Below, piece by piece: positions 43,106-50,773 of a stretch of DNA of 64,000 nt; positions within the stretch are counted from its first letter, which is position 1, and each line of letters starts with the position of its first letter. The translations under genes and the position numbers were made by a program. The notes beneath the pieces are model-generated. The model was not told the origin of the DNA. It did no database searches and was given only the letters and a program-made list of their open reading frames with translations. The DNA comes from Methylobacterium tardum (GTDB lineage: Bacteria; Pseudomonadota; Alphaproteobacteria; Rhizobiales; Beijerinckiaceae). The DNA lies in NCBI RefSeq assembly GCF_023546765.1, contig NZ_CP097484.1:4533501-4597500 (forward strand), in the 5' to 3' direction.

Positions 43106-44734
43106 ATGTCCGACGCAATTTTGGCCCCGACGAGTTCGATAGGACAGGTGCCGAGTGGGCGGCCCAAGCTCGACCGGGGGTTGCATCCGGGCGGCATCAT
43201 CGCCTTCCTGCTCGTGCTGGTGGCGGGGCTCGGCTATGCCGTCGTGAGCCTGATCGCCGACATGAATGCCGTGCACCAGGAGCCGCTGGCGATCGGCGCC
43301 TTCGTGCTGCTCGGGCTCGCCCTGCTGATCGCGCTCGGTTTCGAGTTCGTGAACGGCTTCCACGACACCGCCAACGCGGTCGCCACCGTAATCTACACCC
43401 ACTCGATGCCGCCGCTGGTCGCCGTGATCTGGTCGGGTGCCTTCAACTTCCTCGGCGTGATGCTCTCCTCGGGCGCGGTGGCCTACGCCATCGTCACCCT
43501 GCTGCCGGTCGAGTTGATCCTGCAGGTTGGCTCGGGCGCCGGCTACGCGATGATCTTCGCCCTGCTGCTGGCCGCGATCATCTGGAACCTGGGGACCTGG
43601 GCGCTCGGCCTGCCGAACTCCTCGTCCCACGCGCTGATCGGCTCGGTGCTCGGCGTCGGCCTCGCCAACCAGTTCATGGGCGGCCAGGACGGCACCTCGG
43701 GCGTCGATTGGAACCAGGCGCTCAACGTGTTCAAGGCGCTGCTGTTCTCGCCCGTCTGCGGCTTTGTGCTGGCGGCCCTGCTGCTGCTCGCGCTCAAGTT
43801 CGCCGTGCGCCGCAAGGATCTCTACGAAGCGCCGAAGGGCGATGCACCGCCGCCGCTGTGGATCCGCGGCCTGCTGATCCTCACCTGCACGCTGGTCTCC
43901 TTCTTCCACGGCGGCAATGACGGACAGAAGGGCATGGGCCTGATCATGCTGATCCTGATCGGCGCCGCCCCGACCGCCTACGCGCTGAACCGGACCATGA
44001 CGGCCGACGCGACTCCGGCCTTCGTGCAGACTTCACAGGCTGCCAGCACCGTGTTTGCAGGTCACGCCGACGGTGAGCCGCGCCCCGATGCATCTCAGGC
44101 CCGCAAGACTGTCGCCGACGCGTTGAAGGCGAAGGGGCTCAACAAGCCGGAGGTGTACAGCGCCCTGGCCGCGCTCTCGACCGACATCGCGACGTCGGTG
44201 AAGAACTACGGCTCGCTCCAGCAGGTCCCGGCGGGGGCGACCTCGAACGTCCGCAACGACATGTACCTCGCATCGGATGCGATCCGGCTGCTGCCGAAGG
44301 CAGGCGCGACCTTCTCCGAGGCGGAGACGAAGACCCTCAAGAGCTACACCGATCTCCTGAACGCCGGCACGCGCTACATTCCGGACTGGGTGAAGGTCTG
44401 CGTAGCGCTGGCCCTCGGGCTCGGCACCATGGTCGGCTGGAAGCGCATCGTCGTGACGGTGGGCGAGAAGATCGGCAAGACCCATCTCACCTACGCCCAG
44501 GGCGCCTCGGCCGAGATCGTGGCCGCCGGCACGATCGGGCTCGCCGAGCTCTACGGCCTGCCGGTCTCGACCACGCATATCCTGTCGTCGGGCGTCGCCG
44601 GTACGATGGCGGCCAACGGCTCGGGCCTGCAACTCGCCACGGTGCGCAATATGGCGCTCGCCTGGGTCACGACGCTGCCAGCGGCCATCCTGATCGCCGG
44701 CTCGCTGTTCTTCATCCTGCGCCACGTGTTCTGA
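43106..44734 (+). CDS. pit: PiT family inorganic phosphate transporter
   Basis: 542 residues from the ATG at 43106 (MSDAILAPTSS), GAGG upstream; earlier in-frame starts give no transporter sequence. Two PiT signatures: FEFVNGFHDTANAVATVIYT near residue 78 and TIGLAELYGLPVSTTHILSS near 475, plus NSSSHALIGSVLGVGLANQF and SFFHGGNDGQKGMGLIMLIL. A soluble insertion at about 300-420 (FVQTSQAASTVFAGHADGEP) splits the two halves. It takes up phosphate with H+ or Na+ as a metal-phosphate complex. Followed after five bases by a CorA-type gene, so they form an operon. Confidence 0.92.
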   Translation: MSDAILAPTSSIGQVPSGRPKLDRGLHPGGIIAFLLVLVAGLGYAVVSLIADMNAVHQEPLAIGAFVLLGLALLIALGFEFVNGFHDTANAVATVIYTHSMPPLVAVIWSGAFNFLGVMLSSGAVAYAIVTLLPVELILQVGSGAGYAMIFALLLAAIIWNLGTWALGLPNSSSHALIGSVLGVGLANQFMGGQDGTSGVDWNQALNVFKALLFSPVCGFVLAALLLLALKFAVRRKDLYEAPKGDAPPPLWIRGLLILTCTLVSFFHGGNDGQKGMGLIMLILIGAAPTAYALNRTMTADATPAFVQTSQAASTVFAGHADGEPRPDASQARKTVADALKAKGLNKPEVYSALAALSTDIATSVKNYGSLQQVPAGATSNVRNDMYLASDAIRLLPKAGATFSEAETKTLKSYTDLLNAGTRYIPDWVKVCVALALGLGTMVGWKRIVVTVGEKIGKTHLTYAQGASAEIVAAGTIGLAELYGLPVSTTHILSSGVAGTMAANGSGLQLATVRNMALAWVTTLPAAILIAGSLFFILRHVF

Positions 44735-44739
44735 GCCGG

Positions 44740-45783
44740 ATGGAAGACGCTGCCACAGCACCGGCTCGTCTGCTGTGCGACGAGCCGGCCCTTCCAGGTC
44801 TGCTCTGGGCTATGCGCTTCGGCGAAGGTGGCCGCGGTCACCTCGCCGATCCAGGTGAGACGCCGCTCAATCCCGGCAGCTTCGGCGCGGGGTTCACTTG
44901 GCTGCACTTCAACTTGAATGACGCGCGGCTCGCCGCCCTCGTCGCCGAAGGGCGGCTCGGGCCGACACACCTGACCACGGCAGCCTTCGCGAGCGACCCG
45001 CACCAGCGCCTGATCGTCGAGGCCGGCCATATCGGCGGTGTCGTGGCCGATTTGGTCTATGAGAGAGGCGAGAGCCCGAAGGTCGATGCCGGCGGGCGCC
45101 TGCACTTCGTCATGGGCCCGCGCCTGCTCGTCAGCGGCCGGCGTCACCCTGTCCTCGGGCCGGACCGCGCACGCGACGCGGCTGCGGAAGGTAGAGGTAT
45201 CGTTGCTCCGATCCAGTTGCTCGACGTCATCGTCGATCAAGTCGTGACCGCGATGGTCGAGACTGGCGCTCGCCTGGCCGATGAACTGGACGAGATCGAG
45301 GACCACATCCTCGGCGAGCGCGTGCGCGGCGAACGGCGGCGGCTCGGGCCGATCCGCCGGGATGCGGTCCGGCTGCACCGGCAGCTCCTCGGCCTGCGCG
45401 CCGTCTTCCACCGGCTTGAGACCGCGGCAGACGACGAGGAGGTCCCGGCCGTAGCCGTTACAGCCGCCGCCCGGATCGCGCAGCGGCTGGACGCGCTCGA
45501 CCGGGACATGGTGATGCTCGCCGACCGCAGCCGGCTGATGCAGGAGGAGCTGTCCTCCTACCTCGCCCAGGCTTCGAACCGCCAACTCTACACCTTGTCG
45601 GTGCTGACGGCGCTGTTCTTGCCGCCGACGCTCGTGACCGGGCTGTTCGGCATGAACACCAAGAGCCTGCCGCTGACCGAGAACGACGGCGGCTCTTACG
45701 TGGCCATGGCCATCGCCGGCATCTCGGCACTCGTGGCCTTCGCCCTCATCCGCGGTCTCGGCATCCGGCCGCCGAGAGACTGA
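44740..45783 (+). CDS. CorA/ZntB-type divalent metal transporter
   Basis: 347 residues. A large soluble head (FTWLHFNLNDARLAALVAEG, LLDVIVDQVVTAMVETGARL and a long helix with RLHRQLLGLRAVFHRLE) leads to two C-terminal membrane helices with the GMN signature: LFLPPTLVTGLFGMNTKSLP. The head matches the ZntB subgroup of zinc exporters/importers more than classical Mg-CorA (WLHFNLNDA). Inner membrane pentamer. Five bases after the PiT gene, hence cotranscribed; PiT carries metal-phosphate, so a metal partner makes sense (inference). Confidence 0.88.
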   Translation: MEDAATAPARLLCDEPALPGLLWAMRFGEGGRGHLADPGETPLNPGSFGAGFTWLHFNLNDARLAALVAEGRLGPTHLTTAAFASDPHQRLIVEAGHIGGVVADLVYERGESPKVDAGGRLHFVMGPRLLVSGRRHPVLGPDRARDAAAEGRGIVAPIQLLDVIVDQVVTAMVETGARLADELDEIEDHILGERVRGERRRLGPIRRDAVRLHRQLLGLRAVFHRLETAADDEEVPAVAVTAAARIAQRLDALDRDMVMLADRSRLMQEELSSYLAQASNRQLYTLSVLTALFLPPTLVTGLFGMNTKSLPLTENDGGSYVAMAIAGISALVAFALIRGLGIRPPRD

Positions 45784-45829
45784 AAGCGTTCTCGGGACAA
45801 TCGATCGGTCGGGCAACCATCGTGCGCCG

Positions 45830-47335
45830 TCAATACCGAGCGATGGCGCGCAGCCCGAACACGGTGGCGTCGCGGACGCGCGTACCCTCTGGAGCACGGG
45901 AATTGGCGATCCCGCCACCGGGATGAATGACGTACTGCAGGGTTGGCTGCACCGCGACACCGGGGCCGAGGACGACCTGGTAAGTCGCCTCGAGCACCGT
46001 CTCAGCACTGCGACGCGGATACGGTGACGAACTCTGTGCCGCTGCGATCGTGTCGAGGCGCCGTGCGGCAGCAGATATGTGCGTGAAGCCGGCGGCGAAG
46101 CCGAGGGTGTCGTCCGAGCGGCCGGGCAACAGCCCGCGATAGGCGATGCCGCCGTCGAGATAGAAATCGGCGAGGTTGCGGTCGCCGGGCGAGGCCGAGG
46201 CGCGCAGGAACACGCTGGCGCCGTCGTTCGGATCGTCCGGCTCCCGGTAGATCGTCTGATCGATCAGGCCGTAGACGCCGGAGTCACCCGAAACACGGCG
46301 GCCGAGGCCGCTGACCGGGTCGGGCGTGAGTGCGTCGACGCGCCCGAACCGGTGCCACCCGCCGAGCGTCACGGTGCCCGGCTGACCCGGTGCTCCCGGA
46401 CGGGTGTTGTAGGCGTACGAGACCTCCGCGATGGCGAGCGGTGGGTCAGAGAGGGGAAAACGGGTGCCGTTCGGGTTGCGTCGTTGCGGATCGATTCCCG
46501 AATCGGGCCGCCCACCTCCCGGTGTGCCGTCGATCAGGCTCGCCTGGAAGGAGAGCTCCCGGCTCGGCACGTATTTCAGGCGCACGGAGGGAGCGGAGAG
46601 CGGATAGGCCGGTCCGCCATCGGTCATGTTCGCGGCGAAGATCGCCGGCCAGCCGAAGGTGCCATTGGTGAAGAGGATGCTGGTCTGGCTCACCATGTAC
46701 TCGGTGTCGGCGGAAAGCTCACCGAGACGCAGCATCAGCCTGCCGTCGAACAGGCTCTGCTCGAACCACAGCTCCGACAGGCGCGAGGCGGGCAGCGCCT
46801 CGATCTCGCTCACCGTCATCAGATTGCCGACCCGGGAGCGGGAGGCGCCGCTGCCCTGGATTTGGTAGAAGGTCGCGTGAGCTGTGGCGCCCGTCCAGCC
46901 GGCCAAGGTGTCGAGATCGACGTCGACGTCGAGATCGAGGAGCGTCAGGCCGGTGGAGCCCCTGCGCAGGCCTCCGCGCAGGTTCGTGTACGACTCGGCG
47001 ACCGAGATCAGGCCGAACGTGATGCCGCGGCTCTCCAGGTAGGCGCGGTACCCGCCGGGATCGCCTGCGGGTCCCAGCAGAGGCTGGAACGAGGTCGTCA
47101 CCTCCGCTGCGCGCCCGGCCGAGAAGACCGGCTGCGCGACCGAGGTCTGCGGATCGCCGCCCGCGCCGGCATCAGAGCCGATGGCGATGCCCTCGGCTGC
47201 AATCCGCGCGGCCGTCGTCAATGCATCCGCATCAGGTTGTGCCGTGGCGAGGCTGGCCTGCGCGATCAGAACGGATGCGGCGGCGGTGCGGACAATGGCA
47301 CAGGTGGCAGAGCGCACCAGGACCTCAGGAGACAT
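45830..47335 (-). CDS. OprB-family carbohydrate porin
   Basis: 501 residues from the ATG at 47335 (AGGAG upstream). Signal peptide TAAASVLIAQASLATAQ. The outer-membrane barrel shows the OprB traits: YLESRGITFGLISVAESYTN, LRRGSTGLTLLDLDVDVDLD, RLSELWFEQSLFDGRLMLRL, then GELSADTEY, a late LEATYQVVLGPGVAVQPTLQ and a C-terminal aromatic (ARY). It passes sugars or other small solutes. Convergent with the CorA gene. Length normal. Confidence 0.88.
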   Translation of the reverse strand: MSPEVLVRSATCAIVRTAAASVLIAQASLATAQPDADALTTAARIAAEGIAIGSDAGAGGDPQTSVAQPVFSAGRAAEVTTSFQPLLGPAGDPGGYRAYLESRGITFGLISVAESYTNLRGGLRRGSTGLTLLDLDVDVDLDTLAGWTGATAHATFYQIQGSGASRSRVGNLMTVSEIEALPASRLSELWFEQSLFDGRLMLRLGELSADTEYMVSQTSILFTNGTFGWPAIFAANMTDGGPAYPLSAPSVRLKYVPSRELSFQASLIDGTPGGGRPDSGIDPQRRNPNGTRFPLSDPPLAIAEVSYAYNTRPGAPGQPGTVTLGGWHRFGRVDALTPDPVSGLGRRVSGDSGVYGLIDQTIYREPDDPNDGASVFLRASASPGDRNLADFYLDGGIAYRGLLPGRSDDTLGFAAGFTHISAAARRLDTIAAAQSSSPYPRRSAETVLEATYQVVLGPGVAVQPTLQYVIHPGGGIANSRAPEGTRVRDATVFGLRAIARY

Positions 47336-47514
47336 CGGACACGGCAAGCGAAGGCATAGCCTCGTGACCGTTCGGCGACGGCCGTGGCCAGTCGGCCTCC
47401 GGCATCGCTGATCCCGATCCGCCCGCGGGCGTTGTCCACCCGGAAGCATTGCAGGAGTGCAGTCTGCGCCAGGGGCGCCGCTCTGCAACCGGCCCACGGA
47501 TCAGAAAAGAACAG

Positions 47515-49053
47515 ATGAGCGAACCGCGCGAGATCGAGTTGAAGCTGGAATGCGAGCCCTCCGACCTCGCCACGCTCCAGGTGCATCCTCTTCTGCAGGA
47601 TGCCTCCGAGCGAGGCGCGGCGGATCTCAGCTCGACCTACTTCGACACGGTCGAGCAGCGCCTGCGCGAGGCCGGGCTCGGGTTGCGGGTACGCCGGATC
47701 GGCGATCGCTACGTCCAAACCCTCAAAGCTGACGGAGACGGCCTCTTCAGCCGGCCCGAATGGGAGCAGGAGGTGAGTGGCCCCGAGCCTGACCTTGCAG
47801 CTCTGGCCGACACGCCGCTTGACGAGATCCTGGGGCGCAAGGACGAACTGCAGCCTCTGTTCACCACCTCGGTCGAGCGGCGGACCTACCTGGTCGAGCA
47901 GGGCAGCTCGCGCATCGAGGTTGCGCTCGACAGCGGCCGTATCGACGCGCCCGCCGTCGGCGACCGCGTGATACCCATCTGCGAGGTGGAGTTGGAGCTG
48001 AAGCAGGGCTCTGCCGGCGACGTGTTCGCACTCTCGCAGGCGATCGCAGCCTTGGCGCCGCTGCGCCTCGGCGTGCGCAGCAAGGCCGAGCGTGGGTACA
48101 GCCTAGCGTCAGGGAAGCCGGAACGCGTCCGCAAAGCCGAGCGGGTGCCGCTGCGCGAGAACATGAGCGCCGCCGAGGCCTTCCAGGCGGTCGCTCACGC
48201 CTGTCTGCGCCACATGCGGCTGAACGAGGACATCCTGTTGCAGGGCCGGAATGCGGATGCCCTACACCAGACGCGCGTCGCGATCCGACGGCTGCGCTCG
48301 GCGTTCTCGCTGTTCGGCGATCTCGCCGAGGACGCTCAGGGAGCCCGGATTCGGGCCGAGCTGAAGCGGATGACCGAGCCGCTGGGTCAGGCCCGCAACC
48401 TCGATGTGTTCCTCGCCACGACCCTGCCGGCAGAGCGCGAGCGGCACCCGGACGAGGTTGGCCTGCTCAACCTGGAGACGCAGCTCGAAGACCAGCGCTC
48501 GCAGGCATACGAGGCCGTCCAAAACCTGCTCCAATCGGCGGAATGGCGCGGGCTCGTGCTCGATCTCGTCGCCTGGATCAACGCCGGTCCCTGGCTGCGG
48601 GACGGGGCTGAGGGCCGTGCGGAACTCCGCGAGGAACCTGCGCGCGACTTCGCGGCGCGTGAGCTGGATCGACGCCGTCGCCGGGTGAAGAAGCGCGGCC
48701 GCCACCTCGACGACCTCAGCCCCGAGGACCGACACAAGGTGCGCATCGCTGCCAAGAAGCTGCGCTACGGGGCGGAGTTCTTCGCCGGCTTGTACCCGGA
48801 CAAGAAGGCCGTGAAGCGCCACGCCACCTTCGTAAAAGCACTCTCCGAACTGCAGGATCAACTTGGCGCGCTCAACGACATCGTGACAGGCCACGAGGTG
48901 GTGCGGGACATCGCCGGCGAGCACGCCGGTGCTTCGGCCGTCTTCGCTGCTGGCATCACGGCTGCTGACCTTGAAGCGCGCACGCACAAGCTCCTGACAG
49001 CGGCAGCCGACGCACACGAGGATCTGGTGGATGCCAAGCCGTTCTGGCGATAG
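47515..49053 (+). CDS. CYTH-CHAD domain protein
   Basis: 512 residues from the ATG at 47515 (MSEPREIELKLE). The CYTH part (1-205) has EIELKLE as ExExK motif, STYFDTVEQRLREAGLGLRV, YVQTLKADGDGLFSRPEWEQ and VIPICEVELELKQGS. The CHAD part (about 220-505) has conserved His/Arg/Lys-rich helices: RHMRLNEDILLQGRNADALH, then QTRVAIRRLRSAFSLFGDL, and HKVRIAAKKLRYGAEFFAGL. CHAD domains bind polyphosphate granules; CYTH hydrolyses short polyphosphate. It fits with the neighbouring ppk2 and PiT genes. Confidence 0.92.
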   Translation: MSEPREIELKLECEPSDLATLQVHPLLQDASERGAADLSSTYFDTVEQRLREAGLGLRVRRIGDRYVQTLKADGDGLFSRPEWEQEVSGPEPDLAALADTPLDEILGRKDELQPLFTTSVERRTYLVEQGSSRIEVALDSGRIDAPAVGDRVIPICEVELELKQGSAGDVFALSQAIAALAPLRLGVRSKAERGYSLASGKPERVRKAERVPLRENMSAAEAFQAVAHACLRHMRLNEDILLQGRNADALHQTRVAIRRLRSAFSLFGDLAEDAQGARIRAELKRMTEPLGQARNLDVFLATTLPAERERHPDEVGLLNLETQLEDQRSQAYEAVQNLLQSAEWRGLVLDLVAWINAGPWLRDGAEGRAELREEPARDFAARELDRRRRRVKKRGRHLDDLSPEDRHKVRIAAKKLRYGAEFFAGLYPDKKAVKRHATFVKALSELQDQLGALNDIVTGHEVVRDIAGEHAGASAVFAAGITAADLEARTHKLLTAAADAHEDLVDAKPFWR

Positions 49054-49260
49054 CTGAGGGGATCTACCGAAACGCTGGCCGGCGCCAATCCATTCGGTGC
49101 GGACAAGGCTGCTTGACCGCCGCACCTCCGTTCCGGTGAAATCATGGGCCAACCTTGGGTGGCTGGACTGGGGGCCAAGCGGCCGACCGGAGATGGCCAA
49201 AGACGGAGTGGCAGCTTCACGTCGTAGTGCGTTCTGTGATGGCTCCTGTTGAATCGCACT

Positions 49261-50105
49261 CTAGGTCGCGGACTCATAAGGCACGCAGCCAGACACGCAG
49301 GGCTGCGAGTTTGACGCTTGCCAGGAAGTTGTCGGGATCCTTGTCGTAGCGCGTGGCGACGGCTCGGAAGTGCTTGATCTTGCTGAAGAAGCGCTCAACC
49401 AGGTTGCGGTACTTGTACAGGAACGGGCTGAAGGCCAGCACCTGCTTGCGGTTGGGCATCGGCCTCACGTTTGCCCACGCCCCCTGCTCGGCCATCTGTG
49501 CTCGCAGCGCGTCACTGTCGTAGGCCCGGTCACCCAGCAGGATCTGACCTGCACCCAACCCGCCCAGCATGTCGGCCGCCGAACGCCCGTCATGCGCTTG
49601 GCCTTCCGTGATCTTGAGGGCCACGGGACGGCCCTCGGCATCCACCAGCGCGTGGATCTTGCTCGTCAGGCCGCCGCGCGAGCGACCCATGCCACCGGAT
49701 CGGCCGTCTTTTTTTGGGCGCAGGCGGCGTGCTGGTGCACCCGCACGCTGGTGGCGTCGATCATCTGCAGGTCGCCCTCGTAAGCCTTTGACACGGCGTC
49801 CAGAAGCCGATCCCAGATGCCGCGCTTGCGCCAGCGTCGAAAGCGGTTGCCGCAGGTCGTATGCGGGCCGTAGCGCGCCGGGATGTCGGCCCAGGGTGCG
49901 CCCGTGCGCAGCCGCCAGAAGATGCCGTTGAGCACCCGCCGGTCATCCACGCGCTCCTTGCCGCGCACGTCCGTCGGCAACAGCGGCTCGATCACCGCCC
50001 ACTCCGCGTCCGTCAGGTCAAACCGCGCCATCCAAGTCCCTCCTGCTCAGAGGGCTAACAGCGCCGCACCTCAACCGTGCCAGCCGTTATGGGTTCGCGA
50101 CCTAG
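49261..50105 (-). mobile_element. IS5-family (IS427-like) insertion sequence
   Basis: A complete element. The body runs 49265-50101 (837 bp) with terminal inverted repeats of about 17 bases, gtcgcggactcataagg at the left and its near complement ataacccgcg-type sequence tatgggttcgcgac at the right (14 of 17 pairs match). The word CTAG flanks both ends (49261-49264 and 50102-50105), a probable target duplication. It encodes one two-frame transposase. Both ends and reading frames look functional. Confidence 0.85.
49274..50031 (-). CDS. IS5-family transposase, two overlapping frames
   Basis: Frame 1 starts at 50031 (MARFDLTDAEWAVIEPLLPT, then GIFWRLRTGAPWADIPARYG) and contains the N-terminal DNA-binding part and first Asp (LQMIDATSVRVHQHAACAQK). 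Frame 2 (from about 49690) holds GRSRGGLTSKIHALVDAEGR, then LLGDRAYDSDALR with the second Asp and RNLVERFFSKIKHFRAVATR with the Glu. The frames join at a run of seven A on the minus strand (KKT codons, plus 49709-49715), the usual slippery site for -1 programmed frameshifting in this IS group. So this split is natural and not a defect. Confidence 0.88.
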
Positions 50106-50270
50106 CGTGCGGCAGTCGAGGGAGAACGCCTCACACAGCCTGCGCCTCGATGCGCTGGACCTGGCGCGCGGAACCCTGCACCGCAACATCCGTTACGGCA
50201 TCGCAGCAAGGCGATAGCGCCAGCGTCGCCGCGCTGTAGCCCTTCACTGGGCGTTTCCTCCCTAGACTTG

Positions 50271-50299
50271 GGCCACCCCTTCGGGGGTGGCCTCTTTCT
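50271..50299 (+). terminator. Rho-independent terminator
   Basis: ggccacccc (50271-50279), loop ttcg, ggggtggcc (50284-50292), then tctttct. Nine-base perfect stem with a TTCG tetraloop. No recognised gene reads into it on the plus strand from the left, so it may have belonged to a gene lost at the IS insertion. Confidence 0.75.
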
Positions 50300-50306
50300 G
50301 TCAGGC

Positions 50307-50530
50307 TCACGCCTCAACCAGCTGAACCTGAACCGGGCTCCACGTCCCGCCGCGAGCGGTCGGGATCCCGCGAGCGTTCAAAGCATCGGCGCAGCCTGGA
50401 GCGTGGTAGCGCCGGCTGCGCGGATTTCGGCGATGATCGGCAGTAGGTCGGCGGCCCGGTCATTCGCCTTGCCGACACGAACCTGTGTGCTCGTGGCCTT
50501 CGCCTTACCTTCGAGGAGGCTGCCGTTATC
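50307..50530 (-). pseudogene. Serine recombinase C-terminal remnant
   Basis: Only the tail of a site-specific recombinase is left: QVRVGKANDRAADLLPIIAE, IRAAGATTLQA, then after a frame change near 50396-50400 DALNARGIPTARGGTWSPVQ and VQLVEA with TGA at 50307-50309. ALNxRGIxTARGGxW is a hallmark of the large resolvase/recombinase tail. One missing base explains the shift. The catalytic N-terminal domain is absent, so it is a dead fragment of a former element. Confidence 0.65.
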
Positions 50531-50590
50531 ACTTCCTTATTTCTGAAGCCCATATTTCGTCGCATCTAATCGAAGAGTGGAAAGTCCTCA

Positions 50591-50773
50591 TCAGCAATCA
50601 TGGCTTAAATCCTGCCTGCACCTCTCAAATTCGGCACGTTTTCGAATAACCTCTGCCAATCCTTCGATGACGTCCTCTCGGTCGCCTTCGAGGATCTCGC
50701 ACAGTGCATCGATGGCGTCCGAGAGCGGCTGCAGATCGCCGGTGTCCGGCACGTCGGGTGGTAGTGCGAACAT
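50591..50773 (-). CDS. Small acidic protein coupled to the FtsH-like gene
   Basis: 60 residues from the ATG at 50773: MFALPPDVPDTGDLQPLSDA, IDALCEILEGDREDVIEGLA, EVIRKRAEFERCRQDLSHDC. Acidic and helical. GGGGGGACAAG lies just upstream. If one base is restored near 50800 the FtsH-like gene would end in a TGA (50773-50775) that overlaps this ATG, a sign of coupled translation. The printed FtsH frame instead runs through it in another frame. Family unknown; possible adaptor or partner of the protease. Confidence 0.6.
   Translation of the reverse strand: MFALPPDVPDTGDLQPLSDAIDALCEILEGDREDVIEGLAEVIRKRAEFERCRQDLSHDC

Noticed and set aside
49274-50031. Frameshift in the IS5-family transposase as gene damage
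   Set aside because: The frames join at a run of seven A, the usual programmed frameshift signal in this IS group, and both ends are intact. Treated as natural.
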